DNA from: Pedobacter sp. BS3
Lineage (GTDB): Bacteria > Bacteroidota > Bacteroidia > Sphingobacteriales > Sphingobacteriaceae
NCBI RefSeq assembly: GCF_008274585.1
Contig: NZ_VTRT01000013.1
Span: 1 to 47,236, forward strand
Reading direction: 5' to 3'
DNA length: 47,236 nt
The translations under genes and the position numbers were made by a program. The notes beneath the pieces were generated by a model. That model saw only the letters and a list, made by a program, of their open reading frames with translations, was not told the origin of the DNA and searched no databases. Position 1 is the first letter of the stretch; each line of letters opens with the position of its first letter. Below are positions 7,568 to 15,506 of the stretch, piece after piece.

Positions 7568-7687
7568 AGCTTTAGGCTTTACCATGATGGCATAAGGTAA
7601 ACTCTGTACGGTTTAACCTTACGCCAAGAGTGGGCCTTCTAAGGCTTATTTATGCCAGCTTAGTCTCGCTGAAATCTAAGCCAGGCA
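7568..7687. repeat. Dispersed intergenic repeat, module order M2-M1
   Basis: M2 (7568-7638) contains AAGGTAAAC ... GTTTAACCTT, a hairpin with one bulge. M1 (7640-7687) begins GGCTTATTTATGCCAG and closes with TAAGCCAGGCAG, so GGCTTA and TAAGCC can pair. Both modules recur at 8778-8904 in the opposite order M1-M2 on the same strand. The element is non-coding. Confidence 0.75.
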
Positions 7688-7693
7688 GAATGT

Positions 7694-8224
7694 TTATTTC
7701 TTTATGGGTTGATAAGTTAGCTGGATTGTCCCTGTACTAAAAGTTTCAGTTTTTATCAGTTTAAAAATCGTTTCATCAGGTTTGTTTGCAAATAATGGTA
7801 ACCCTTCTCCAATTACAATCGGTACAATCCGTATCAGGAGTTCGTCTACAAGCCCTTTGTTTAAAAACTCAGTATTGATCTGTCCGCCGCCAATCAACCA
7901 AATATCTTTTCCGCCTTTTGCTTTTAAGTTTCTTACCAGATTAGAAATGTCGGACGTGAACTGTACAAATTCTGTGTCAGCATGATTTGTTCTGCTTATA
8001 ACATAGTTCTCTTTATCGGGGAAAGGAAATGGGATACCGAACCCCAAAATTTCTTTGTAGGTACTGTTCCCCATGATGGTTGTATCAATTTTCTTGTAAA
8101 ATTCGCTGAATCCGTGGTCGGTCTTGTCAGGGTTGGGCACACTTTTTAACCACTCTACATCTCCGTTTGGTTTAGCAATATACCCGTCTAAGCTCATTGC
8201 TAATGATAAAATGATTTTTCTCAT
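7694..8224 (-). CDS. Dihydrofolate reductase family protein (RibD C-terminal-like)
   Basis: The 176-residue protein shows the DHFR/RibD-C fold: the N-terminal strand and loop MRKIILSLAMSLDGYIAKPNGDVEWL, the TTIMGNSTYKEI segment, ENYVISRT, the NADPH-binding DIWLIGGGQINTEFL, and VDELLIRIVPIVIGEGLPLF. This matches the YwjB/YyaP-like reductase family, whose natural substrates are mostly unknown; it is not the folate-pathway enzyme FolA. No folate or riboflavin genes are nearby. Confidence 0.88.
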   Translation of the reverse strand: MRKIILSLAMSLDGYIAKPNGDVEWLKSVPNPDKTDHGFSEFYKKIDTTIMGNSTYKEILGFGIPFPFPDKENYVISRTNHADTEFVQFTSDISNLVRNLKAKGGKDIWLIGGGQINTEFLNKGLVDELLIRIVPIVIGEGLPLFANKPDETIFKLIKTETFSTGTIQLTYQPIKK

Positions 8225-8404
8225 CTATTGCCTATATTAACTTATTTGGTTTAATGATATACAGCGTAAACTTTTTTTTGTGACAGAATTATTTGAAACT
8301 GGTCAAATTAAACATGTTCTAAAGTTCCAGATAGCATGAGCAAAATCGTAAGTATTTCGGACTTTAGAAAGAAAAATATTATTTTTGAATAAAGGCCAGC
8401 AATC

Positions 8405-8637
8405 ATGGATACGCATGTTTATATCGAAGTCAATCCACAGATTATGATGGGTAAGCCCGTTGTAAAAGAGGTACACGCATTGCCGTAGAAATGATTTTAG
8501 AATCACTTTCGGAGGGTAAATCTATTGAAAATTTGTTGGAAGCCTATCCCAGGTTGTCCAGGGATGCCGTTTTAGCAGCCTTGTCTTTTGCCGCTGATGC
8601 GTTAAAAGGAGAAAAGATTTATCCGGTTGCGGTATGA
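8405..8637 (+). pseudogene. DUF433 antitoxin-like gene, frameshifted
   Basis: Reading from ATG 8405 gives MDTHVYIEVNPQIMMGKPVVK and then leaves frame. The family core GTRIAVEMILESLSEGK continues in another frame after two extra bases (GA) near 8466-8469, through AYPRLSRDAVLAALSFAAD to the stop at 8635-8637. The joined product is a typical DUF433 protein of about 76 residues, the small antitoxin paired with DUF5615 PIN-like toxins. The stop overlaps the start of the toxin remnant (ATGA, 8634-8637), so the original operon layout is preserved. Confidence 0.82.
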
Positions 8638-8772
8638 AGTTCTTAGCCGATGAAGGGATTGAATACTTTGGAACGTTCTAAGATGGTTTGCCCGGCTATC
8701 TCTCAATATCATGAGCAATTGAACGGTTCGTTTACCGTTATCCAGCCTAATGCTGCCCGGATAAGGAAATAA
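8634..8772 (+). pseudogene. DUF5615 PIN-like toxin remnant, internally deleted
   Basis: ATG 8634 encodes MKFLADEGIE, the characteristic N-terminus with the metal-binding Asp, and then hits a stop after a few more codons. The natural C-terminus survives downstream (ISQYHEQLNGSFTVIQPNA ... ARIRK, stop 8770-8772). About two thirds of the roughly 110-residue toxin is missing. With the frameshifted partner this is a dead toxin-antitoxin locus. Confidence 0.78.
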
Positions 8773-8777
8773 ATACC

Positions 8778-8904
8778 GGCTTATTTATGTCAGTCACTAT
8801 GCTTTGTTGAAATTTGAGCCAGATGAAGCTTAATGCTTTATCAGGATGGCACAAGGTAAGCCTTGTACGGGTCGCCGCTTAACCTTGCGCCAGAGTGGGG
8901 CTTA
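8778..8904. repeat. Dispersed intergenic repeat, module order M1-M2
   Basis: M1 (8778-8824) begins GGCTTATTTATGTCAG and ends with TTGAGCCAG. M2 (8826-8904) contains CAAGGTAAGC and GCTTAACCTTG, which can form a hairpin, then GCGCCAGAGTGGGGCTTA. It begins six bases after the stop of the toxin remnant. See the copy at 7568-7687, where the modules are in reverse order. Confidence 0.75.
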
Positions 8905-9023
8905 ATCTTTTCTCTTTACCCTTTTTCTTCTCCAATAAATCTACTATTTTACTCCTAATCATTCAACTCCTACAAACATAGGATGACGAGAGCTTTTTTG
9001 GTCAGCCCCTATTCGTAAGTTAA

Positions 9024-9140
9024 TAGCAGCACTGCCCCGACCCATCTAAACCGCGATGGAAGCGGATACCGGCCTTGTGCGTAATGCCTCGCAGGCGTAT
9101 GAGCGGACAGCCGGGCTACCGGAAACTAAGCGGCAATAGT
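9024..9140 (+). ncRNA. Structured intergenic element, copy B (Flavo-1-like?)
   Basis: Second copy of the element at 4434-4545, same strand. It has GATGGAAGCGGATACCGGCC, GTGCGTAATGCC, then a short hairpin GCCTCGCAGGC, GTATGAGCGGACAGC and GGGCTA. The extra arm of copy A is absent, so the difference is a clean loss or gain of one internal helix. It sits between the decayed toxin-antitoxin locus and rpsO, about 600 bases upstream of rpsO. Just before it, TTTTTTGGTCAGCCCC (8994-9009) is nearly repeated at 17129-17145. Confidence 0.5.
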
Positions 9141-9274
9141 TTTGCTTTTCAATAAAAAAATAAACCTGTTTGCCGTTCGCTCAACACTTTCTTTTAATAT
9201 CGGTAATGATTTTATTGGGCGGGTAGCGTTAATCTCCGGCTTTATGAAAATATTACGGGGAAGTTGTAAGTGGG

Positions 9275-9462
9275 CTTATGGTTCATAGCTTATGGTTCAT
9301 AGTTCATAGCTTATAGTCCGGAAGTCGGGAAGGTCAGAAAAGACCGGAAGCGAGAAAGGTGGAAGGTTAGAAGGCAGAAGGTTTAAGGCATAAGGGTAGC
9401 TAATGGCTTATGGTTCATGGCTTATAGTCCGGAAGTCGGGAAGGTCAGAAAAGACCGGAAGC
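9275..9462. repeat. Tandem copies of a TTATGGTTCATAG / AGACCGGAAG repeat
   Basis: A 42-base unit is identical at 9310-9351 and 9421-9462; it begins CTTATAGTCCGGAAG and ends AGACCGGAAGC. Each copy is preceded by short TTATGGTTCATAG-type repeats, and a GGAAGG/GAAGG block (9352-9390) lies between them. A diverged third copy is at 32655-32721. The region is non-coding. Confidence 0.8.
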
Positions 9463-9600
9463 TTTCTCCCTCCCTTTGGGAGGGTCGGGGTGGGCCAAAC
9501 AAGAGACAAGACAAGGAGCAGAAACTACTCCCTCTCCGCCAGCCGGCGGAGGGTTGGGGGTGAGGCCTAACAACGAAGGACGAATAACGAACAACAATAT
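9463..9600. repeat. GC-rich palindromic intergenic repeats
   Basis: CCCTCCCTTTGGGAGGG (about 9468-9484) and CTCCGCC-AGCC-GGCGGAG (9534-9551) are compact palindromes, each followed by a G-rich stretch (GGTCGGGGTGGG, GGGTTGGGGGTGAGG). A CTCCGCC/GGCGGAG core also appears at 17191-17209. An AACGAAGGACGAATAACG block follows. Confidence 0.65.
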
Positions 9601-9657
9601 AACCATTTAGTATTTCAGCCTGGTGACCGGGCAGGCGCTGGCATTTTTACTTTTTAC

Positions 9658-9690
9658 TTTTGATTTTTGACTTAACAATGCGTACCTTTG
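9658..9690 (+). promoter_or_regulatory. rpsO promoter
   Basis: TTTTG (9658-9662), a 20-base spacer, then TACCTTTG (9683-9690) is an excellent match to the Bacteroidota -33/-7 promoter. It leaves a leader of about 38 bases before the rpsO start at 9735. Confidence 0.8.
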
Positions 9691-9734
9691 CGGGCAATTA
9701 ATTCATTTTTAACCGCTTTAATATTATTCAGGTA

Positions 9735-10013
9735 ATGTATTTAAGTAAAGAAGCAAAAGCAGATATTTTTGCAAAGTATGGAAAAGGGGCAACCGATACA
9801 GGTTCCGCTGAAGGTCAGGTAGCGTTGTTTACTACACGTATTGCTCATTTAACCGAGCATTTGAAAGCAAACAAAAAAGATTTTTCTACCCAGCTTGCAC
9901 TGCAAAAATTAGTAGGTAAACGCCGTGCAATACTGGCATATCTCTACAAAAAGGATATTGAAAGATATCGTGCTATTATCAAAGCCCTGCAGCTAAGAGA
10001 TATTATTAAATAG
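9735..10013 (+). CDS. rpsO: 30S ribosomal protein S15
   Basis: This 92-residue protein carries the S15 signature, with TGSAEGQVALFTTRI, LTEHLKANKKDF, LVGKRRAILAYL and YRAIIKALQLRD. It binds 16S rRNA helices 20-22 in the central domain of the small subunit. It is followed by a terminator and then pnp, the conserved rpsO-pnp order. The AGG-free leader is typical for the phylum. Confidence 0.97.
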   Translation: MYLSKEAKADIFAKYGKGATDTGSAEGQVALFTTRIAHLTEHLKANKKDFSTQLALQKLVGKRRAILAYLYKKDIERYRAIIKALQLRDIIK

Positions 10014-10028
10014 ATCTGGCCGGGCACA

Positions 10029-10058
10029 AAAAAGCCATCTCAGCGGGGATGGCTTTTT
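10029..10058 (+). terminator. Terminator after rpsO
   Basis: AAAAAGCCATC (10029-10039) pairs with GATGGCTTTTT (10048-10058), followed by more T. It separates rpsO from pnp, so pnp is probably expressed largely from its own promoter; AGCTTATCTTAG-like sequence near 10150 is only a weak candidate. Confidence 0.85.
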
Positions 10059-10230
10059 GTTTTTTCATCAGTAAATGCCGGCTTCAAAACCTGGTGAAAA
10101 AATGATAAAATTCTTTACGCTGTTTTAGCAAAATTCACCCGAAAGAATTTTATCTTAGCTGCAAAACAAACAAAAATTATCATATAAAAACGGTGTATTC
10201 AAAAGAGGAAAAATACACTACTTAAACAAC

Positions 10231-12387
10231 ATGAGTTATAACACAATTAAAAAAACATTCGATCTGGGCGATGGCCGTATGATCGAGATTGAGACCGGTA
10301 AGCTGGCCAAACAGGCCGATGGATCGGTTGTAGTGAAAATGGGCGATACTATGCTGCTTGCCACAGTGGTTTCGTCAAAAACAGCTAAAGAGGGCGTTGA
10401 TTTTCTGCCCTTATCGGTAGATTACCAGGAAAAATATGCGGCTACAGGCCGTATCCCGGGAGGCTTTCTCCGTCGCGAAGCAAAATTATCAGATTACGAA
10501 GTATTGATCTCACGTTTGGTAGACCGTGCCTTGCGCCCGATGTTCCCGGACGATTATCATGCAGACACACAGGTAATGGTTACCCTGATCTCTGCCGATA
10601 AAAATATTATGCCCGATGCGCTTGCCGGCTTAGCAGCTTCGGCGGCATTGGCCGTTTCAGATATCCCGTTCAACGGGCCTATTTCCGAGGTTCGTGTAGC
10701 TAAAATTGACGGAAAGCTGGTGATAAACCCGCTAATGAGCGACCTGGAAAGAGCTACGCTGGAATTTATTGTAGCCGGCTCTGAGAATGATATTGTGATG
10801 GTTGAAGGCGAGGCAAGCGAAATTTCTGAAACCGAAATGGTGGAGGCTATTGAGTTTGCCCACAAAGCAATTAAAGTACAGGTACAGGTACAAAAAGAGC
10901 TGTCTGAAATGGCTGGAAAAACCGTTAAACGGGAATATTGCCATGAAGATAGTAATCCTGAGCTTCGTGAGAAGGCTTTCGCCGATACATACGATAAGGT
11001 ATATGCTATTGCCAGATCCGGTTCATCCAAGCATGAGCGTTCTGAGAAATTTGCCGAAATTGAGGAAGCGTTTATTGCTTCGTTAGGCGAAGAAGCAGAT
11101 GATACAACCGTATTTCTGGCCAAAAAATATTTCCACGATGTGCAATACGATGCGGTTCGTAACCTGGTGCTGAACGAAGGCATCCGCTTAGATGGCCGCG
11201 ATGTACGTACGGTACGCCCCATCTGGAGCGAAGTAGGTTATCTGCCTGCCGCACACGGTTCGTCGATATTTACCCGTGGCGAGACCCAATCGTTAACCTC
11301 GGTTACGCTGGGCGCTAAAATGGATGAGCAACTGATTGACGGTGCATTCATTAACGGTTATAACCGTTTCCTGTTACACTATAATTTCCCGGGATTTTCA
11401 ACCGGAGAAGTTCGTCCGAACAGGGGCCCTGGCCGTCGTGAAATTGGTCACGGTAACCTGGCTATGCGTTCGTTGAAAAAAGTTCTGCCACCGGATGATG
11501 AGAATCCGTATACTATCCGGGTAGTATCTGATATCCTGGAATCTAACGGTTCCTCATCAATGGCAACAGTTTGCGCCGGTACGCTGGCGCTGATGGATGC
11601 CGGTGTAAAGATCAAAGCACCTGTATCCGGTATTGCCATGGGTTTAATAACCGATGAGAAAACCGGTAAATATGCCATTCTGAGCGACATCCTGGGAGAT
11701 GAAGATCACTTAGGTGATATGGATTTTAAGGTTACCGGAACAGAGAAAGGTATTGTTGCCTGCCAGATGGACCTTAAAATTAACGGTTTGCGTTGGGAAG
11801 TGCTTACCGCTGCCTTAGAGCAGGCTAAAGAAGCCCGTTTGCATATCCTGAACGAGATGAAGAAAACCATTTCGGCTCCGCGTGAAGACTACAAGCCGCA
11901 TGCGCCACGTATCATTACGCTTAAAATCGATAAAGAGTTTATCGGTGCGGTTATCGGGCCGGGTGGTAAAATTATCCAGGAGATACAGCGGGAATCCGGC
12001 GCTACCATCGCTATCGAAGAAAAAGATAACCAGGGCATTGTTCAGATATTTGCTGATAATAAGGAAGCCATTGATAAAGCGCTGTCGCGTGTACGGGCTA
12101 TAGCCGCAAAACCGGAAGTGGGCGAGATCTATGAAGGTAAAGTGAAATCAATTATGCCTTTCGGTGCATTTGTTGAAATTATGCCTGGTAAAGATGGCTT
12201 ACTCCATATTTCGGAGATTGACTGGAAACGGTACGAATCAATGGATGGCATTTTCAATGTAGGCGATGAAGTTCGTGTGAAATTGCTGGATATTGATAAG
12301 CAGGGCAAGCTGAAATTATCGCGTAAAGCGTTAATTCCGCGTCCGCCAAAACCAGAAGAGAAAAAAACGGAAACAACAAATCTGTAA
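10231..12387 (+). CDS. pnp: Polyribonucleotide nucleotidyltransferase (PNPase)
   Basis: The 718-residue protein has the full PNPase order: first RNase PH domain (about 12-145), an alpha-helical linker, second RNase PH domain (about 310-540) with the phosphate-binding and catalytic segments [23 protein letters not shown]-like and [17 protein letters not shown], then a KH domain ([19 protein letters not shown], about 575-593) and an S1 domain ([28 protein letters not shown], about 640-667). It degrades RNA 3'-5' by phosphorolysis and can add tails. Length and domain order are normal. Confidence 0.97.
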   Translation: MSYNTIKKTFDLGDGRMIEIETGKLAKQADGSVVVKMGDTMLLATVVSSKTAKEGVDFLPLSVDYQEKYAATGRIPGGFLRREAKLSDYEVLISRLVDRALRPMFPDDYHADTQVMVTLISADKNIMPDALAGLAASAALAVSDIPFNGPISEVRVAKIDGKLVINPLMSDLERATLEFIVAGSENDIVMVEGEASEISETEMVEAIEFAHKAIKVQVQVQKELSEMAGKTVKREYCHEDSNPELREKAFADTYDKVYAIARSGSSKHERSEKFAEIEEAFIASLGEEADDTTVFLAKKYFHDVQYDAVRNLVLNEGIRLDGRDVRTVRPIWSEVGYLPAAHGSSIFTRGETQSLTSVTLGAKMDEQLIDGAFINGYNRFLLHYNFPGFSTGEVRPNRGPGRREIGHGNLAMRSLKKVLPPDDENPYTIRVVSDILESNGSSSMATVCAGTLALMDAGVKIKAPVSGIAMGLITDEKTGKYAILSDILGDEDHLGDMDFKVTGTEKGIVACQMDLKINGLRWEVLTAALEQAKEARLHILNEMKKTISAPREDYKPHAPRIITLKIDKEFIGAVIGPGGKIIQEIQRESGATIAIEEKDNQGIVQIFADNKEAIDKALSRVRAIAAKPEVGEIYEGKVKSIMPFGAFVEIMPGKDGLLHISEIDWKRYESMDGIFNVGDEVRVKLLDIDKQGKLKLSRKALIPRPPKPEEKKTETTNL

Positions 12388-12388
12388 T

Positions 12389-12418
12389 AAAAAAGGCTGC
12401 CAACAGGCGGCCTTTTTT
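12389..12418 (+). terminator. Terminator after pnp
   Basis: AAAAAAGGC-TGCC and GGCGGCCTTTTTT pair around an AACA loop (12389-12418) directly after the pnp stop, ending in a T run. Confidence 0.85.
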
Positions 12419-12565
12419 GTTTAGGGCCGAAGTGATCAAAGCGTGATAATGATACTTCCTCTATATAGTGATTAGAGCAACATTTCCTTGAATTTCACCG
12501 TAATAAGAAATTGCATACAGCGTGTAACATTGCTATTTTGCATTTAATCTAAGTGGCATAGCCTC

Positions 12566-13843
12566 ATGGAAAACTACACCATCATATTATTGTTGCTCGG
12601 TGTTATGGTGTTGCTAAGCACTATATCCGACAAGATAAAAGTTGCGTCGCCTATACTGCTTATCTGTGCAGGTATCGGTATGGGCTTTTTGCCCGGTATG
12701 CCGCCCTTACAGATCGATCCTGAAATTATTTTCCTGCTGTTTCTGCCGCCATTGCTGTACGATGCGGCCTTTAACATCTCACAACCACATTTTAAAACCA
12801 ATTTTGGCACTATCAGCGCTTTAGCCATCGGGCTGGTGTTTCTCACTACGGCCGGCATAGCCGTTATTGCCCGGTACACTATTCCGGGTATGACCTGGCC
12901 GGTTGCTTTTGTACTGGGCGCCATACTTGCAGCCACCGACGCTGTGGCGGCCATTGGTATCACCAAAAATCTTGGTCTTACGCATAATACTGTTACCGTG
13001 CTGGAAGGCGAAAGCCTGATCAACGATGCCTCTGCATTGGTAGCCTATCGTTTTGCCGTAGCTGCTGTTACCGGCATCACTTTCGTCTGGTGGAAAGCAG
13101 CATTGAGTTTTGCGATCCTGATGGCCGGGGGAGCACTTACCGGCCTGCTGATGGGCAAGCTGTTAGGCATCCTGTTACGCTTTGTCCGGAAAAACAGCTT
13201 GGCCGTTCTGAGCTATACCTTGCTGGCTCCGTTTGTTACTTATCTGGTAGCCGAAGAATTTCATTTTTCCGGCATTATCGCGGTGGTGGTATTAGGTCTT
13301 GCGGTATCGAGATTAAGCGCCGCCAAATTTCCGGAGCATTTGCGCCAGCAATCGCATACTATCTGGAGTATGATCGTCTTCCTGTTAAACGGACTAATCT
13401 TTATCATTATTGGTTTAGAGCTGCCTATGGTCATCAGGTCAATAGACAGTAGCCTTTTGCTGCCATATATGGGGTATGCGTTGCTCATCTCAATTGTTGC
13501 GTTGCTTATCCGTATGCTGATGGTTTTCAGGGAACGGAAAAGCGTAGAACGTGTGCAGCAGCGTGCTCATCAGATACCGGCACGAAGAAGAGTGTATAAG
13601 TCGGTGCTCTTAACGGTGAAAGAAAGTCTGATCATTGGCTTATCCGGTATGCGGGGCATTGTGTCGCTGGCTATTGCGGTAGGTTTACCGGTAACATTAG
13701 AAAGCGGTGCAGATTTCCCGATGCGCAATGCTATTATTTTTATATCAACGATGGTGGTGCTAATTACCATATTAGGCCAGGGACTTTTGCTGCCCGTTTT
13801 TATTAAGAGACTTAATGTCAGAAACTCTGCAAAAGCAGCATAG
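12566..13843 (+). CDS. Na+/H+ antiporter, CPA1 family
   Basis: The 425-residue protein has about 12 hydrophobic helices. It carries the CPA1/NhaP ion-site region ILAATDAVAAIGITKNLG (about 122-139) followed by LEGESLINDASALVAYR (about 147-163), where the two Asp residues bind Na+ or H+, plus ESLIIGLSGMRGIVSLAIAVGLP near the C-terminus. It exchanges cytoplasmic Na+ (or K+) for external H+. It ends shortly after the last helix and lacks the long cytoplasmic tail found in many members of about 525 residues. It is monocistronic; the neighbour AraC has its own promoter. Confidence 0.92.
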   Translation: MENYTIILLLLGVMVLLSTISDKIKVASPILLICAGIGMGFLPGMPPLQIDPEIIFLLFLPPLLYDAAFNISQPHFKTNFGTISALAIGLVFLTTAGIAVIARYTIPGMTWPVAFVLGAILAATDAVAAIGITKNLGLTHNTVTVLEGESLINDASALVAYRFAVAAVTGITFVWWKAALSFAILMAGGALTGLLMGKLLGILLRFVRKNSLAVLSYTLLAPFVTYLVAEEFHFSGIIAVVVLGLAVSRLSAAKFPEHLRQQSHTIWSMIVFLLNGLIFIIIGLELPMVIRSIDSSLLLPYMGYALLISIVALLIRMLMVFRERKSVERVQQRAHQIPARRRVYKSVLLTVKESLIIGLSGMRGIVSLAIAVGLPVTLESGADFPMRNAIIFISTMVVLITILGQGLLLPVFIKRLNVRNSAKAA

Positions 13844-13931
13844 TTCAATATTCCTGCACGGCATCCTAGAAAATTGAATGTCTGAACGGTAAATTAAGTA
13901 CGATTGACAATAGGGACGCTCAACTGTAAAG

Positions 13932-13963
13932 TTGAATTAAAATGATTGATTTTCTTAATTTTG
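13932..13963 (+). promoter_or_regulatory. AraC-gene promoter (leaderless geometry)
   Basis: TTG (13932-13934), 21 bases, then TAATTTTG (13956-13963) matches the -33/-7 consensus. The ATG at 13968 follows the -7 box by only four bases, so transcription should begin at or inside the start codon. Confidence 0.65.
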
Positions 13964-13967
13964 TTTT

Positions 13968-14843
13968 ATGGATAAGCAAGTGCGTCCGGTGTCTGCATTC
14001 AACAATGAACTCAAGCTGAAAGGTTTCAATGTATTTGAGATTGAAAGCGACAGCCCGGCGGTGCGCTTTTACAGCCGGAAGGATTTTTATAAGATCTGCC
14101 TGACGACCGGCAAGAGCGTCATTCACTATGCCGACCGTAGCTTTGAAGCTGAAGGTACGGTTCTGTTTTTCGGTAACCCGCATATTCCATATTCATGGGA
14201 GACGATCTCCTCAGCTTATGCAGGCTATACTTGTCTTTTTTCGGAAGGATTTTTAAACACTTCTGAACGAGCAGCCATCTTGCAGCAGCCGCCTTTTTTC
14301 AGGGTAGGGGGAACTCCAATCTTAACCATCACCGAGCAGCAACGCATTTTTCTGAATGGCATATTCCGGAAAATGATCGAAGAGCAGCAGAGTGATTATG
14401 TTCACAAGGATGACCTGATCCGCAATTATATCAGCCTGATCATTCATGAAGCCATGAAGCTTCAGCCCTCTGAAAATTACGATCAGCATAAAAACGCGGC
14501 TTCCCGTATTACCGCTGTTTTCTTTGAGTTACTGGAGCGGCAGTTTCCCATTGAAAGTCCTGATAAACCTTTGCAGCTCAAAACAGCGCAGGATTATGCG
14601 CAACACCTTGCCCTTCATGTCAACTACCTGAACCGGGCGGTGAAAGAAGTTACCGGAAAGCCGACAACTGCCCATATTGCTGAACGGATCATCAGCGAGG
14701 CCAAAGCATTGTTACAACATACCGATTGGAATATCGCCGAAATTGCTTATGCCCTCGGCTTTGAATATCCAAGCTATTTCAATAACTATTTTAAACGCCT
14801 TACAGGTACCAATCCAATGTCGCTTCGTGTTGCCGAAGTTTGA
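13968..14843 (+). CDS. AraC-family transcriptional regulator
   Basis: The 291-residue protein has an N-terminal cupin-like sensing domain (about 20-150, with FFGNPHIPYSW) and a C-terminal double helix-turn-helix (about 195-290): KTAQDYAQHLALHVNYLNRAVKEVTGKPTTAHIAERII and then IAEIAYALGFEYPSYFNNYFKRLTGTNPMSLR, the AraC signature. It is immediately upstream of the acetyltransferase, dehydrogenase and cupin genes and probably activates them; the inducer is unknown. Confidence 0.93.
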   Translation: MDKQVRPVSAFNNELKLKGFNVFEIESDSPAVRFYSRKDFYKICLTTGKSVIHYADRSFEAEGTVLFFGNPHIPYSWETISSAYAGYTCLFSEGFLNTSERAAILQQPPFFRVGGTPILTITEQQRIFLNGIFRKMIEEQQSDYVHKDDLIRNYISLIIHEAMKLQPSENYDQHKNAASRITAVFFELLERQFPIESPDKPLQLKTAQDYAQHLALHVNYLNRAVKEVTGKPTTAHIAERIISEAKALLQHTDWNIAEIAYALGFEYPSYFNNYFKRLTGTNPMSLRVAEV

Positions 14844-14904
14844 TTTTCTTAATCATTGGTTTGAAAATTATAAACAGCAGAAGCCCTGGATATCCGACCT
14901 TTGC

Positions 14905-15489
14905 ATGATGAAAGGTATTTTTGAAAGATTGAAAGGCGGCAAGACCGTTCCATTGGATGACCCTGAGTTTCTCAAGGTAAACGAGGTGGTGAACCGTACG
15001 CTATCTTTGTCTCCGGCACTCAATGCTGCAACAAGTACGGCTGAAATACGGCAAAGATTAAGTGAGATCATCGGTACTTCGCTGGATGAAAGTACTACTA
15101 TATTCGCACCATTCTATACCAATTTTGGTCGCTTTATAAAAATCGGTAAACAGGTTTTTATCAATCATGCCTGTTCTTTCCTGGATATGGGTGGTATCAC
15201 CATAGAAGACCAGGTCATGATCGGTCCGAAAGTCAACCTCATTACGGAGAACCATCCTCTGGATCCGGCCGACCGGAGATCGATGCTGTGTAAGCCTATC
15301 CTGATCAAACGCAATGCCTGGATTGGTGCGGGTGTTACCATTCTGCCTGGTGTAACCATCGGCGAAAATGCCGTAGTGGCTGCAGGAGCCGTTGTTTCAA
15401 AAGATGTACCTGCAAACACTGTTGTTGGCGGCATTCCGGCAAAGGTTATTAAAAACAATTTTTTCATAAGGAACGATTATATTAATTAA
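14905..15489 (+). CDS. Maltose O-acetyltransferase-like hexapeptide transferase
   Basis: The 194-residue reading starts at the ATG at 14905. A longer in-frame extension to 14677 overlaps the AraC gene and is rejected. The N-terminal helical part is followed by left-handed beta-helix turns with hexapeptide repeats (VFINHACSFLDMGGITIEDQVMIGPKV, then GAGVTILPGVTIGENAVVAAGAVVSKDVPANTVVGGIPAKVI) and the catalytic-type His in ENHPLD. It is a member of the LacA/Maa/NodL acetyltransferase group, using acetyl-CoA to O-acetylate a sugar or small polyol. It is 61 bases after AraC and 17 before the dehydrogenase, so likely in one operon. Confidence 0.88.
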   Translation: MMKGIFERLKGGKTVPLDDPEFLKVNEVVNRTLSLSPALNAATSTAEIRQRLSEIIGTSLDESTTIFAPFYTNFGRFIKIGKQVFINHACSFLDMGGITIEDQVMIGPKVNLITENHPLDPADRRSMLCKPILIKRNAWIGAGVTILPGVTIGENAVVAAGAVVSKDVPANTVVGGIPAKVIKNNFFIRNDYIN

Positions 15490-15506
15490 GGTAAAATAAG
15501 AATCAG

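Noticed and set aside
8303-8506. Minus-strand 67-codon ORF
   Set aside because: It is antisense to the start of the decayed DUF433 gene, whose protein similarity on the plus strand is clear.
10557-11222. 221-codon minus-strand ORF inside pnp
   Set aside because: It is antisense to strongly conserved pnp sequence and Ser/Ala-rich in the way typical of shadow frames.
14677-14904. Longer start for the hexapeptide acetyltransferase
   Set aside because: The extension overlaps the AraC helix-turn-helix coding sequence in another frame and adds no family-like residues; the ATG at 14905 gives the normal length.
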